The notes: generated by a model from the letters alone, not told the origin. A DNA stretch of 64,000 nucleotides from Chamaecyparis obtusa (GCA_027943335.1 BSBK01001118.1:1849501-1913500); one strand, 5' to 3'. Positions 35,561 to 49,299 are shown, numbered from the stretch's first letter. A program made the numbers and translations.

Positions 35561-36084
35561 TCCATTGATGAAAATGGGTGATTATAACATATAAAATACT
35601 TCTATCAAGTGACCCAATTTGGAGAACTATATTGGAAAATCAAGGGATCATTATGAAAAATGGTTTGGTAGAAATATTTATATGTCATGGATGAGTATAT
35701 GTACCAAGTTGTGAACTCCTGTGGTCAATAATTAATATAGTCATTTTTTGCACCCTGAGGAGAATTTGCTTTTCAGACTAGCTAATATACATAAGTAGCT
35801 ACTTTTGAAGTTTAAAATCTCGATATCTAAGATACTCCCTATTAAACCATTTGTTCCTCCAAATTGTCTCTATTACATAATGAACCTCTTCCAATTTGCA
35901 GAATCATATGACCTCATTTGGTATTTTTGCCAAGCCCATTCTATTTGCAATTTATTCAAATTACTGCCTACACATTACAAAATCTATCAAAATGACTTTA
36001 TGTGGGAATTGACATTTCATGTCCAAATATATTTTAAGCCAATAAAATTGATCCCTGTTGTTGCTATACCACAATAAATGCATG
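35561..36084. other. Intergenic, nothing recognised
   Basis: A 90-codon open stretch at 35805-36077 has no known domain. It may be LINE 3' sequence or unrelated DNA. Confidence 0.35.
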
Positions 36085-36265
36085 TTTAATCATTTTCCTA
36101 GTTAATCATTTACATTACTATATTATATCACTCATTCATCACTTACATATTTTAGAGAAGGAAACCATTGTCCCCATTTAGTGCTTGAGTCACCTCTTAA
36201 GCCTATTAGGGGCCCATCTTCATTCCTAGATGTGCAATTCATGGAAAGGGGAGTGATCTATCCAC
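36085..36265 (+). repeat. Inverted copy of the leader of the neighbouring Tat-like element
   Basis: The stretch from ttaatcattttcctagttaa through gaaaccattgtccccattta and gatgtgcaattcatg to gatctatccacaca matches the reverse complement of about 42605-42795, the leader just inside the right LTR. It lies outside the left LTR and in opposite orientation to the element. Confidence 0.8.
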
Positions 36266-36597
36266 ACATAGATTTGTCATTGCTCCTATTTTTTAGATGT
36301 GTACGTATTCCAAGAATTATGTCACGCGTAGGAAAGGTTATGGTATGCATCTTTAGATATATTGCATGCATTCATCTTAGACACCTTTTTCAACAAATCC
36401 ATTTTTCGCAAACCCATTATGTTAGCTCTTATGCAAGAAAACTGGGGCATGGTGAATTTTTCATCGAAGAGGTCCACACCATATTATTGGGACATTTTGC
36501 GACTATTTCCAATCATTTGCTAGTTGTCATTCTTACCTTGAAACTCCCTTCCCCCCATCGAAGAGACATGCAAATTTGATGGGACCTTAGATGAAAT
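36266..36597. other. Short spacer before the left LTR
   Basis: Non-coding as far as I can tell. An open stretch at 36181-36579 runs through the inverted leader copy and has no domain. Confidence 0.35.
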
Positions 36598-36609
36598 TGA
36601 TAGAAATAG

Positions 36610-37714
36610 AAACTAGAAGATGAAACTGACTTGTGGCATAAATTTGAATTTAGAATGGTAGGGACATGACAATGAAGACGTGTTCTTTGGACATGATGAA
36701 AATGACAATGTATTCCCCATGTTGTCAGATGAATTTTTCATAGATCATCTGATTGTTCCCAATCAATCCAAATCTAATCCAATGACTTTGTAACATATTT
36801 ATGGACACAAAAAAATGGGGAAAAAGGTTTTGGAAAGGGGTTTTCCTTTGTCAAACCCATGTTTAGGAATCAACCTTAGAAATGAAATGACTTTGCATAA
36901 AGGAAATTAAATAGGAAGATAAATTATAATAGATCTACCTTGCATAAACCCTCATGAATAGATGTAGAAATTGCTCATATTCATGAATATGCTTAAATGT
37001 GCTTGAGATCTAGAGATTTGACCTTGAAATGAGATGTAGAATCAAGGATGACCTCACAAATGCATAGATCTATGAATGCCAATACTAGATCTTGAATGTA
37101 GCTATGCTTGATAACACTTGCAAAGGAGAGAGAAGAATGGAATAAAGAATGGATCTTATTTCTTGATTGAGAATTCCTCTACCTAGCCATCATGGGAAAG
37201 AAACTTTCCTAAATCGGAGAAGATTGTCTTTTTACTTGAAATATTTTAAAGAATTAGAGACTTGGAGATCTTGACTTTGGGTGCTTACCTTCAAATCTTG
37301 AATCCAATTGCTCTTTCTTGCTTGAGAACTTGATAGATTGATTTCCAAAATGCTTGTGTATATTTGTGATATCTAAAATGAGGAGTAGTAAAGGGATCTT
37401 ATACTAACTCTATCATTTCAGGATTCAAATTTGATCCATACTGACCATAGAAAGAAACCTTCGAAGAAAACCTCCGCATTGAGCCCCAAGTTAAATTTGG
37501 GCCCTAAAACCCTCATATATATCATCGACATGTCCCTGGGGGAATGATACTAAATCAAATTGGAGCTTGGGGAGACTGAAAAGGGGTAGGAAACAAAGAA
37601 TCAACTTTCTAGGATTAATCATTAATGGACATTTAGACCTCTAATTCACCAAAGTGAGTCTAATAAATCATAATAAAGAAATCAATCATGTGTGCTAACC
37701 TTTTGGGATGATAC
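36610..37714 (-). repeat. 3' LTR (left copy) of the Tat-like element
   Basis: About 1.1 kb, aligned with 42830-44067 throughout. Shared landmarks include aacccatgtttaggaatcaa, ctcatgaatagatgtagaaa and gcttgataacactt. It lacks the 30-bp array found in the other copy. Confidence 0.8.
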
Positions 37715-37857
37715 ATCTAGCCTCCACTTTAGAAAGACTATTAGGAAAGCTCATTCGCACGGTAAAGTAGATAAATGCATAAGAACAATCTTATTAAGGT
37801 TAAGGAGACAAAGAAACATTAATCCCCCAAGTGACGTAAGTCTTCATCAAATCCAAA

Positions 37858-37860
<3 letters not shown>

Positions 37861-37917
<57 letters not shown>
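37861..37917. repeat. (GA)28 microsatellite
   Basis: Uninterrupted GA repeats, read directly. Confidence 0.95.
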
Positions 37918-37920
<3 letters not shown>

Positions 37921-38009
37921 AGGTATTGTCTTACTATGGATCATACATAGATAAAGCACTACAAAAGATGGTATTGAAGATCTTCCAAGCTATGTTATGC
38001 TAGTCAATC

Positions 38010-38300
38010 TATCGAAGAGGATCAATCCTTAAGGAAATAATTTTCTCCATTGAGGGACTCAACAATGGTGATCAATCCGAAGGAAAACATTGTCTCCATA
38101 GGGACCAAAGAAACATGGAAGATTAATCCTTAAGGAAAGTACTATCCTTGTTAAGGGATATAGAAATGTGATCGGGCCTAAGAAAAACATTGTCTCCAAA
38201 GTGATCAAAGAAAGGAGAATTAATCCTTAAGGAAAGCATTGTCTCCATTAAGGGACCCAATAAAAATATGAACATAAGGAAATCATTGTCTTCTTGGTCA
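38010..38300. repeat. Imperfect tandem repeat, unit about 60-70 bp
   Basis: Four to five copies of aatccttaaggaaa followed by (c)attgtctccat and agggac(c)aa, with drift between units. Confidence 0.7.
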
Positions 38301-39154
38301 TCCGCAAGAGAGATTTTATTGAATCATTGCACGTGTGTGTGTGCAAAATGTGAAACATAGAGTAGAGTGTATGCCCCCATGTTAAAGTTGTTGCAAATGC
38401 CTTAATGAGAGCAATTCCTTTAATGGAGCATACATGCACCCACAAGAAATGTTTCCACTATGAGATTCCCCCAAGAAAGGATAAATTTATAGAAACAATC
38501 ACATGACAAAAGAGAGCATAAAAGGGATCTACAAACTCTGGGGTTAGTATGATCATATGATAACACATGAGATATTATATAAAAATGAAATGTCATCATT
38601 ACCCAAAGGTAGCAGAACTACAATTACAATGGAATAATGTCACGTAAGAGTTAAAAAGGAGATTCTTTTTGGGACGACATCACAAAGACTAAAAAGAATA
38701 GGTAGCTATTGTATTACATCATCCCCAATCAGACAACACAAATGCACATTTACGAATAGTGGCACATGTGCAACATGACATGTAACAACATATAGAAGAA
38801 ATGAGATATAAATAAAGGAATGCCACGACATTTTGATTCCTTTATCAACTTGCACCTATGTAGCAACACATATCATTTAAACAAATATAAACAAAACATA
38901 TAACAAGCATCACATCATGGGGAAGAACATTACAACAAGATAACACACAGAATCCATTGCACAAGAGGGGCTAGCCAAGTATATTGTTTCCCTTCCCTCC
39001 ACCCCATGTCAGTTTGTAGTGTTTAGGGAAGGAAAAAAACACACAAGAGGAGAAACATAAAGCATGATAGATAGAATAATAGCCAATTCTAAACAAGGAC
39101 CATGCTTTCACTAGTAAATTTGAGGCCTAATTCTGACACCTATCTATCAAATAT

Positions 39155-42024
39155 TCAACGCCTATCTGTCAGATATTCGACAAAATGTGACATTTGAGTT
39201 ATTCTATCAAAAAATGCAATGGAAATCACTAAAATTAAGAGATAATTCTTTTGAAAATATAGTTGGTAAATCATGATTAACATGAATAAGCTCAAACATA
39301 TCATTAGAATAAATAGAATGAATATCATCACTAGGTGCATCAAAATCATCATCACCAAGAGTATCTTCTTCATCCAAATTAATTGGAATATAATCCAAGG
39401 TATTAATAGCATTTTCATGTTTGTTTAATTTCATATTTTTCAAGTCAACTTCCTCCTTTGGTTCAAGCATAGGTTGGTCAAAGGGAATCAAAACATCAGT
39501 AAGTGTTTTAGGTGAAGGAGGGTTTTGGGAAGCATGTTGATAGGGGTCACAAGAATAACGGTTATGGTTGGTTTTTTATATAAATTTGGCTAGATTTAGG
39601 ATCTATCAACATCATCTCATTTTATTCCTTTAGAGGGAGAATGGAAGGAACCACACTAGGCTGAGAGACAACATTGGTAGAATGTTTATAAGATATAGGA
39701 GGTAGAGTTAAAGAATATATAAGAGGTTTAGGTGGCATAGGAAGAAGTCCAAGTCCAAAGAAAGGAGATGGAACAACCTTAGGATTCTAATCTCAAAAAT
39801 ATTTTAGATTTTTTAGTTTTGATATGATCAAAAGAGATTATATCTATAGGGTTGGGTGGGTTGAGGCATAGAAGGCCAAAATAAATCAAGGTCAACAGAC
39901 TCTCGAGGCACCGAAGGCTGATAGAGGCTATGGTTAACTATCATGTTTGTACATTGTGAGGAAATTTCAAACACTTATGAATAGGAGAGGCTACAAATTT
40001 GATGGAGGTAAGTCAAGGAAGACAAAGTTTGACTTGAAACTAATTGAAAGTTGGGATGACAACAAAGGTAACCTCTAAAGTTTTACCACCAAGTTTCATG
40101 AGATTGAAATAGATCCATGGGTGGTATAAAGGAATCTGTTGCAAGTTTGGATCATTATAATAGATTTATCATAGAAATTACATTGTAATTTTCTATAGAA
40201 AAAATATTCTTCATTTATCACATTCACCATGCAAGTAAGGTCAATAAGGACACCATGTGAATGAATACCATTTATCTTTGCAATAATGTAAAGTGGACCA
40301 ACAGATGCTTTAATTATCTCATTAGGGTCAAAGGTAGTGCAAAGCTCATATTCCAATTTAGATTTTGGTTTAGTTTGATCAATGAGGTTGAAAACCTTAT
40401 ATTGACTTCAGTACACTTACCACCATAGTTAACAACATGAGTAGAACAAGGAAAATATTGGGTAGCCTCAACGTGGTTGGTTGAATAAGATGGAAAAGGG
40501 TTGGTATATATTTTCAAGTTTTTTTGGGGATGTTCTACATATTTTTTTCCTTGATCATTAACACCCTTAACAAATATGGCCTTAGAATCAATGAGGTCTT
40601 GAATAATAGATTTTGAATGAAAACACCATACAGTATCATGACCAAGTTGACAATGATATTGACAAAAAGCTTTCTAATCAAAGGATTTAGGAAAAGGTTT
40701 GGTTTTGTCAATTGGTTTAATAGGAGGAAGAGTTAACACTTTAATAGTAATCAACTTCAACATTTCATTATGCAAAGATTAAGAAAACTAAGTAAAATTA
40801 CGAGAAGGTCAAAAAATAGATGAAAAAGGAGCTGCACCTTTGGATGCTGTTGCCACTTGTTCATCAACATTGTTGGATGAATTATTGAATTTAATGAAGT
40901 TATTTGGTTTCAAAAACTTGTTAAGGTTGTGATATGTGGCATCACTCTTATCAACCAAATCCATTGGAGTAGTGCTCTCAAAATGACTCACTTGAAGCTG
41001 ATAATTATGAAGCACTACACATAATTGAGTGAAAGAGGAAAATTCAAGAAGAATAATCTTATCTCTAATGTCTTTTTGTAAATTAGAAATGAAATTTCAT
41101 TACACATCAATATCAGACACAAGATAAGAAATTCGAGCATGTAAATGCTTAAATCTACCAATGAAATAAATCAATTTTCTTTAATTCCTTGTTTATAATG
41201 GATTCAATCAATTAAAGAAATCTTAGGACCAATGTTGTTTTGATACTATTGAATGGAATCTTTATCAAGATTTTAAATGAGTCAATAGAATAAGGTGGCA
41301 AAGAACAATTCCATTGCAAGGATTGGTCTTGAAAGGTTCTAGTAAACAGTTTAGCCATGAAGGTCTATGGTCATGAGAAAAATCACTACACAATGTTTGA
41401 AATGTTTTGACATGTGTCAAAGGATCACATTTACCCTTATAAGTGTCAATTTGAGGAATATGCATGTATGGAGAAAAAATGACATGAATGATATCCAAAG
41501 AAAAATGAGTAACAATGTCACGAGTGAGAATATTGAACTTGGATTGGCTCATGGAGGTAAATTGTTGTTGCAAAGAAGACACGGTTTGAGCCAAGCCACA
41601 AATAATATAATCATTAGAAAGAGGGGTACAAGGAGATATGTTTGAAATGTTTGGAGCATTATTATAAATGGAAGGAATGACATAATACGAAAAGGGTACA
41701 CTATTGTAAGTGGGCATTAATGAAGGTAGAGAAACACATGACACTTGAAGGAATAGTGGAAACAAAGGGATTAGGAATCATAACATGTGTAGGGTTGAGA
41801 TTTTGAATTGAGGTTGTGATGATAGGTGGAGCATAAGTAGGCACCCTAGGAATGGAGGTATAAATAGGCATGTATGTCTCAACACTAGTAGTAAGTGGAA
41901 TGAAACCTAAATCTTGAGAACAATCCCTAATAGGATTAACATTGTTATCAATGAGATGAGATATACTATGCAAGATATTAACACCATGTTCCTCATTATG
42001 AATTAAATTCCTTAAACCTTCCAT
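39155..42024 (-). pseudogene. Tat-like gag-protease, broken
   Basis: Reading from 42024 downward, the start MEGLRNLIHNEEHG leads after frame changes to a Gag core at about 41480-41340: IPQIDTYKGKCDPLTHVKTF and TLCSDFSHDHR, the capsid pattern of Tat/Athila elements. After a degraded stretch, a protease-like segment (40356-40096) has GPLYIIAKINGIHSHGVLID, where the usual D-S/G-G active site has decayed to DLTCMVNV. The acidic segment 39491-39207 (LDEEDTLGDDDFDAP) matches the acidic spacer usually found after the protease. No polymerase follows. Multiple frame changes and stops. Confidence 0.65.
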
Positions 42025-42829
42025 AATGAAAATGACCTCAAGACTAGATTTTTCTTTTCCTAACCATTACTCAAATTTCTTAGTCATTGGGAAGTTTTTA
42101 CACTTGCATATGATGGACTCGTAATGCCTCATATTCATCATGAGATGAATGGAAATATTTTTTTCTCCAAGATAGGATTAATGTCATTAGGATGCATGTT
42201 GGTCTTATCAAAATTCCTAGGAAAAATAGGAGGCTTGGGCTCAAAGGAAGCCATAAGTCTACAACTTCTCCTAATCGGAATGCTATAAGTAGGACTCAAA
42301 GTGATAACACTTAGGAAGAAGGGAATGGGAGGAAGATAGATTTAAGGAAATTTGAAATATAAATACAATTCAATTTAACCAAAATAGATTTTGTTTTTAA
42401 TGAAAAGCACATCTAACTATCAAATTTAAAGAAGTAATGTAAAGCATGCAAAGTAGATCTAGATCTAACTACCAAAATTAGAAGTATGTAACGCATACAT
42501 TGTAGATCTAAACACCAAATCATAATTAAAATGTTATAATTTGGCTTCACCAAATATATGCATAATAAAAATGGGAGAAATGAAAAATCTGTGTGGATAG
42601 ATCACTCCCCTTTTCATGAATTGCACATCTAGGAAGGAAGATACCTCCAATAGGTTCAAGAGGCGACTCAAGCACTAAATGGGGAAAATGGTTTCCTTCT
42701 CTAAAATGTGTAATTGATGAAATGAAAATTATATGATATAATAATGTAAATTATTAACTAGGAAAATCACTAAAAAACTACTAAAAACATTGTGTAATAG
42801 ACAAATAGAGAGATAAAACTAACTAAAAC
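42025..42829 (-). other. Leader of the Tat-like element
   Basis: Non-coding stretch between the right LTR and gag on the minus strand. About 42605-42795 is the part copied in inverted form at 36085-36265. A gtagatctaga word occurs several times near 42450-42520. Confidence 0.55.
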
Positions 42830-44067
42830 AGAGACCAGAAGAAAAAAATGACCTGTGGCAGAAATCTAAGCTTAGAATGGAAGGGACATGATGAAAATAG
42901 TGATGTGTTATTGGGACATGATGAAAATGATGACTTGTTCCTTTTGTTTTTGACTGAATGTTTCACAGACCGTTTGACTATTCTTGATCTACCTAGATCT
43001 ATTCCAAAGGCACTGTAACATGTTCCTGCATAGAGAAAAATGGAGAAAAAGGTTGTGGAAAGGGGTTTACATTGGTCAAACCCATGTTTAGGAATCAACC
43101 TTAGAAATGAAATAAATTTTCATAAATTAAAGTAAATAGGAAGAAAAATAATAGATTTACCTTGAATAAACCCTCATGAATAGATGTAGAAATCACTCAT
43201 ATTCATGAAGATACTTGAATGTTCTTGAGATCCAAAGAGTTGACCTTGGAATGAGATGGATAATCAAGGATGCCCTCATAAATACATAGGTCTATGAATG
43301 CCAATCCTAGATCTTGAATGTAGATATGCTTGATAACACTTGTAAAGAAGGAGAGGGAATAATGAAATGAAGGAAGGATCTTCTTGCTTGGTTGAGAATT
43401 CCTCTAGTTGGCCATTATGGGAGAGAGACTTGCATCAATTGGAGAAGATTTCCTTTTGACTTGAAATATTTTGAATAATTGGAGACTTGTTGATCTTGAC
43501 TTTGGGTTCTTGCCTTCAAAACTTGAATCTAATTGCTCTTGCTTGCTTCAAAACTTGATATCTTGATTTCCAAAATGATTGCATACATTTTTGATATATA
43601 AAATGAGGAGTGATAAGGGGTTCTTATAATAAATCCATCATTTTGAGATTCAAATTTTATCTAGGTCAAACATAGAAAGAAACCCCTGAAGAAGACTCCT
43701 GCATTGGCCCCTAGGTTATATTTTGGCCCCAAAACCTTGGGACACATTGCCATTAGCAAAATATCCCAAGGACACATTGCCATTGGTGACATATCCCAAG
43801 AAAAACATCACCATTGGAGACATGTACTAAGGACACATTTCCATTGGCAATATGTCCCAAGGACACGTCACCATTGGTGACATGTCCCTAGGGGAATGGG
43901 CTCAAATTCAAATTGGAGCTTAGGGAGAGTGAAAAGGAGTAGGAAACAAATAATTAATTTGCATGGATCAAGCATAAAAGACATCTAGACCTCAAGATCA
44001 CCAAAGTGGGACTAATAGGTCCTAATAAAGCATCCAATCATGGGTGCTATCTTTTTAGGATGGTACA
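42830..44067 (-). repeat. 5' LTR (right copy) of the Tat-like element
   Basis: About 1.24 kb, roughly 130 bp longer than the left copy because of the 30-bp array at 43740-43890. Starts TGTACCATCC on the minus strand at 44067. Confidence 0.8.
43740..43890. repeat. 30-bp minisatellite, five units, inside the LTR
   Basis: Units of ggacacattgccattggYgacatRtcccaa type at 43740-43769, 43770-43799, 43800-43830, 43831-43860 and 43861-43890. The left LTR has only part of one unit. Confidence 0.92.
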
Positions 44068-44076
44068 ACATGATAT

Positions 44077-45150
44077 GTGTTGGCAAGAGACACTTATCGT
44101 AAGAGTTTATATGTTGTCATTTATGGTAAATGTATGCACTTTAGATGATTTATACATATATTTTGATCATAATGAAGGCTAGGAGATAAATTTGGCTAAG
44201 TATGGTAGAGAAGGGACAATATACAGGGTTTAGTAAATGGATTAGTATAGGCAACCAATTTCAAATTTTGAGATGTAGTTCTATGAGGATATTGAGAGAG
44301 GTATATTCTATCTTATTCTAGATGCAAATCACTTAATGTTATCATTTGTTGATGATATGAAGGTCTGTTTGGTAGATTCCTAATTATTAGTAAGGAACTA
44401 TGATATAGACTAGTAGATCATTAAGAGATCCTAATAGATCGATTTATAAGTTTGAGGACTTAGAGCCAATATGGGAGAGAAAATCTATGCAGTTGTTCGA
44501 GGTTACCATCATATTTTGAGTATGGATTTGCTCGAATGATTCCACACATTACATATTCTCTTTATGTGTTCTTGAGGCAGACCTGTGATGATCTTATATT
44601 TGATATCTTGTATATAAGATTAAAATTCTTAGATGTTTTAGAGTGCAAATTATGATATGATGTCCATGTGTGAAAATAATATATAATCAGATGTTTGAAT
44701 CAGAATTGTGTAGAGATTTTGTATGTACTTTCATGGAATGATTTTGGCATATGTAGATGTTATCTTTCAATTCATCATTTTTTATTGTATTCTAATGTAT
44801 TTTTTAAAGAAGTGAGCTTTCTTCAAAGTTTTAGCCCTCTTATGTATTTGAGAAATGAGCTCTAGGTAGTGTTCATGAATGCATGTGCATTACCCTTTGT
44901 AGTAAAACTATAACAAGGTTATTTATTCTGTAGAGTAAATGTTGTGGGTTCCATCCCCACTGTGGTTTTTCCCTTAACTGGGTTTCCATGCAAAAAATCA
45001 TGGTGTTATGATGTTATGGATGTATGCTTTATATTTCAGTTTATTGTTCTTAATTACATTTGGTATATACCTGCTAAATCTAATCAACAAAGTTAAAAGT
45101 AGTTAAAAATTGATTCACCCCTTCTCAATGTTCCTTAATACCAATAATAT
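44077..45150 (+). repeat. Probable degraded Copia-type LTR
   Basis: The stretch begins tgttggcaagagacac. It has near its end gtggtttttcccttaactgg and gtttccatg, a pattern common in the R/U5 of large plant Copia LTRs, followed by ttgattcaccccttctcaat and taccaataat where the usual tail and a decayed primer site would lie. No partner LTR was found in the window. Confidence 0.4.
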
Positions 45151-45389
45151 GCTCATCCATAAGTGTAGTGAAAATGAAAGGATTTTATCAAATTTTACAG
45201 TTTCCAGTACCCTAACGTTCATGTATGCAAAATAAATAAATATAGATAAATCATGATGAATGTTTGACAGAGGATGTTGTCTAGCAACATGTCATCAATG
45301 ATGTCATTATGTGGAGTATAATGAATGCATATATATGCAAAAGAAAGTAGAAAAAAATATTTCTATGGTAGACATACATGAAAAATAGG

Positions 45390-45656
45390 AGTCATAAATA
45401 AGGCACGACAACTGTTTCCCAAAATTCCTCAAAGAAAATCAATCTCAAAGGAGTCACAAAGTACGTCATGAACCGTTTGACATAATGCACTAGAGAGAAG
45501 CTTTGGAACAGATATGTGTATCCACAAAAACATGTAGAAGGAAGATTTTTCCAATTGAGCCATTTTGGTAGATATGTGTACAAGATTGGAGGGAGCAGAC
45601 AAAGAATGTTATCTTTGTCATAGAGAAATGTTGTGGTTTACGGAATCACAAGCATG
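45390..45656 (+). pseudogene. PPR-like gene remnant, left part
   Basis: One frame reads RQLFPKIPQRKSIS and later ILVDMCTRLEGADKEC and HREMLWFTES, which follow the plant pentatricopeptide pattern (LFDKMPQRN..., LVDMYAKCG...A). Four stops interrupt it. It ends exactly where the inverted-repeat unit begins, and a similar reading resumes beyond that unit. The match is weak and rests on pattern only. Confidence 0.3.
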
Positions 45657-47329
45657 GTGTAATGTCCCACTAGGGAACCCATGAGAGATTAATCTAAAAC
45701 ATGCTACTAAGTTTACAGAATAAAATTTTTTCTTAAGAGTTTACACAATAACAATGTATAAAAATGCAGAAGTAATACAATATATTACAACTCATACACA
45801 AGTGTGACTCAAACATAAATTATAAGTCTCAAGGTTTCCTTGACATAGATTATGTAAATGTTTATTAATATACTTAATATAAAAAGTCTCCACATAATGT
45901 AAATAAACACATCATCTTATACATGAAATTGAGATACAACTGATACCACAAGATATACATGATAACCCACATCCATTACACAAGTTGTAGGGTATGTAAT
46001 AATAATCTAAGTACAAAGTACAATACAATAAATAAAAGATAAGAGTAAGTATCCAATGATAAAAAATATGACACAACTACTACAAAGATCATCCAGCACT
46101 GGTACAAGGATGCTGAAATCTCAAATGGTAAAATAATCACTACCACCCGACCATGAGGAAACAAAGGTCCAATCCCACCGTGCTGAGGAGGTAACAAGAG
46201 ACCCCACTTGGATATCAAACACCAAAATCCAACACAATAAAACACCTAGGCAAGGATCCTGAAAGCTCACTATTTAAAAAAGGTATTACACCAACTACAA
46301 AGATAATACATACTCAACTAGAGGTAACCAACACATGTAGGAAATATAGGATGCATATGGGGAAGTATCATCACATGAACTCTAGAGTTATACTAGTAGT
46401 CTCTCAAGACCCTGGAGCCCTAGTGACTCTATGGGGTATCAATAATCCTCTCATACAGATGAGGTACCAACTATGCTATATCCAAGTCCACATATGCGAC
46501 AAGCATCTTCTCACAAACTATCCTAGCCTGTACTAGCACTCAAGGAATGGGTGAGGAACACAAACATCTTATTAATGTTTCTATCCTAATAGATTTTATT
46601 ACATTATCACTTTATTAAATTTCTTGCAATAAGTTATCTTGGCATCTACTTGCGGGCCTCAATGCCTATTACAAGCCACTCCCCACCTATACACTTAGTT
46701 AGCCTACCTAGGCTCATAAACTAGATAAAAAGAAAATCATGATAATAATAATCCTTAAATCAGTTCTTAATATAACAAGAACATATTGGTTCTCACATAA
46801 CCATAATATCATAACAAAAATCTCACAGTGTCCACAAAACATGAGCTTAGGATGAAAATATGATTCAAACAATACAACAACATGAGGTATGACAAGTAGA
46901 CACATGAGCATTAACATAAATACAACCCCAAGCCTTTGGTAATGCTCCTAAAATAGGTAACATAAAACCTCCCATAAAACCCATAATCACAGTAGAAATT
47001 CATTTTTCTATAACATGCAACACAATTTAAATTTATTTCCCAAAAATCCAATTTGACTAAAAATATAATCTAATTACTATTTTTCCATTTAGAAACAATT
47101 ATTTCCAATATAAGAATATTTCATCTCAAAATGACAAAAACTTAATTCAAAAATAATATAATTTTAATATCTTGATTAATATTATTAATAATTAAATATT
47201 AATAAATAATATTTAGAATATTAAATATTAATATTTAGTATTACTTAATATTAATTTAATATAAAATAACATAAATTTTAAATTTATAAAATAAAAATTT
47301 TAAATAATTTTTTTTTATAAAATCCTTAA

Positions 47330-47530
47330 TAATTAGGGAGGGGGCCCCACGACACCCTAGCCCCTTGGCTGCCAATGACAACTCAAAGCTGTCGTGATAG
47401 CTTATGTTGCCACTGACAACCTATGTTGCATATGACAACCTTGGCTGTCATTGGCAACCTTTGCTTCCATGACATCCTTGGTTGTCATTGGTAGCCTATG
47501 TTGCCACGGTGGGGGAAGAAAGCCCCCCCT
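47330..47530. repeat. GC-richer stretch with degenerate tandem repeats
   Basis: Repeats of the ggctgtcattggcaacct type, about 20-30 bp, between gggggccccacgac and agccccccctacc. It may be LTR or leader sequence of a minus-strand gypsy element, to judge by the poly-C/poly-G bounds. Confidence 0.5.
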
Positions 47531-49299
47531 ACCTTAATTAATTTTTTGGTTTAAATTTTGTCAAAACAAATTTGACGTAAAATAGTAAGTATTTTATTTT
47601 GTTTTATTTTTATTATATATATATTATATATACATAAATGTATATATATATATTATATATATTTAAAATAATTCTTTTGAATAAAATTGTGATAGGTTTT
47701 CCAAACCCTATAGGCAAATTTGACATATTTATTCTTCTTTAATATCATAGAAATTGATTATGTCCATTTACAAATTTAATCTCTATGCCCATAGTCATAC
47801 TAAAAAAAATACCATAATTCTTATTCTCACAACAACACCCAAATTTTTTCACACCAAAACCCCAAACAATAATGCTATGAAACGTTAAATTTTCAAAACC
47901 CTCATAAATCTAGCAAACACGACGCAAACAAGCTTTTCAAATGAAATGAAGAACACATAGGTTTCAAACCCTACCTAAATTCCACCAGTTGAATCTGGAA
48001 CAAATGAACAATCAAAAATCTAAAATACTCCAAGTTTTCAAAAAAAAAAAACTTTAAAACCAAATCAAAACTTGTAACCCCCTCTGAAATAACAATCCAA
48101 AACCCCCTAATATAGAAAACCCAATAGACAGAACTCAAACATGCAACTCCTAATGAAAAAATTAGAACTCAACTTCCTAACCTTGTTTTTATCAAATTCT
48201 TCTCCATGATTAATTATACTTTTAATAATAAAATATGCACTTTTCAATTATCAACTCCTAACTCAACTTTAACTTAAATTCCTAATTCAATTTTATTAAA
48301 CTTAATGTGCAGCTTAAATTACATATTAATAATTTATCAATAATTAATATTTTTAACATGTTAATAATTATGAATTTAATAATTAAATATTAATTCATTA
48401 ATTATGCTTTTTAAATTTCAATTTCAGATTTAATAATTAGTTTAAATTCTCTATTCACAAAATTGGACTTTTTAAATTAAGTCTTTTTAATTAATAAATG
48501 TATTTGGTTAATTCTCATTAATTAAATACCCTCATATTAATATTTCTATATTTAATAAGATTTAATTATTTATTCACAAAATCAAACTCATAAATCACTT
48601 AACCATAATAACATAAAATCACATCAAACCACATATTAGGACAACATGAGAAAGAATTGACTAAACCCATAAATACAAAAAATATACTAAAGGGAAGAGT
48701 TCACGAATTCACATCACCTTGACAAATTTAGACATGAAACTCAATTAGATAATTGTCCCTTAATTCAAGACAATAAATGACTTGGGTTGGGATTGGACCT
48801 GTATATTATTTCCCCTTTCTTATCATTGAGATTTTGTGATAGGGCATGCTCATCCTAACAATTTAGGGAAGTCAATACCCAGTACCTGAAATTTTGCATA
48901 AAAGACGAGTATGTACATACATGTATAGATATATTTAGCAGACAATGGTGGGGATTGGCCGATCATGTTGATATCACAAGCAACTACGACTTCATCCCTC
49001 AACCACATTAGGCACATCAAGCAAAAATATAAAACATACATGCTAACCATACACATGCAAGTATGGGGTCAGTAAAACTATAAATGTAAATAACATCCTA
49101 ACATATAGATCACCATCAAGAAATAATCATAACATATACATCGTCATATGTGTTTAAATTGACATGAGGATGACCATACTCATCTAACTGTAAACACATG
49201 ATATAAAAAACTATCCAATGACTCATAATAAATCAATTCAATAAAAAGTCATACATCAATAATCCAAATATCACTAAAATAATCAACGCACACATAAAA

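Larger units (their letters stand above)
37715..39154. other. Non-coding 3' interior of the Tat-like element
   Basis: Holds a long (GA)n run at 37861-37917 and the tandem array at about 38010-38300. No frame is recognisable. Confidence 0.6.
36598..44067 (-). mobile_element. Tat-like Ty3/gypsy element with gag-protease only
   Basis: Two direct repeats (about 36610-37714 and 42830-44067) act as LTRs. Read on the minus strand they begin TGTATCATCC and TGTACCATCC. A purine-rich tract (aaagtggaggctaga, minus strand) precedes the left one, so the left is the 3' LTR. The interior (about 5.1 kb) carries a broken gag and protease on the minus strand and then non-coding repeats. Reverse transcriptase, RNase H and integrase are missing, so it was not autonomous or lost pol by deletion. 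A clear primer-binding site and matching target duplications were not found. Confidence 0.7.

Noticed and set aside
36181..36579. 132-codon plus-strand open stretch
   Set aside because: It runs through the inverted leader copy (non-coding in the parent element) and shows no domain.
36566..44072. acatg as target duplication of the minus-strand Tat-like element
   Set aside because: acatg follows the right LTR and also occurs at 36566-36570, but the left LTR homology begins about 30-40 bp later and does not start there with the expected terminal bases.
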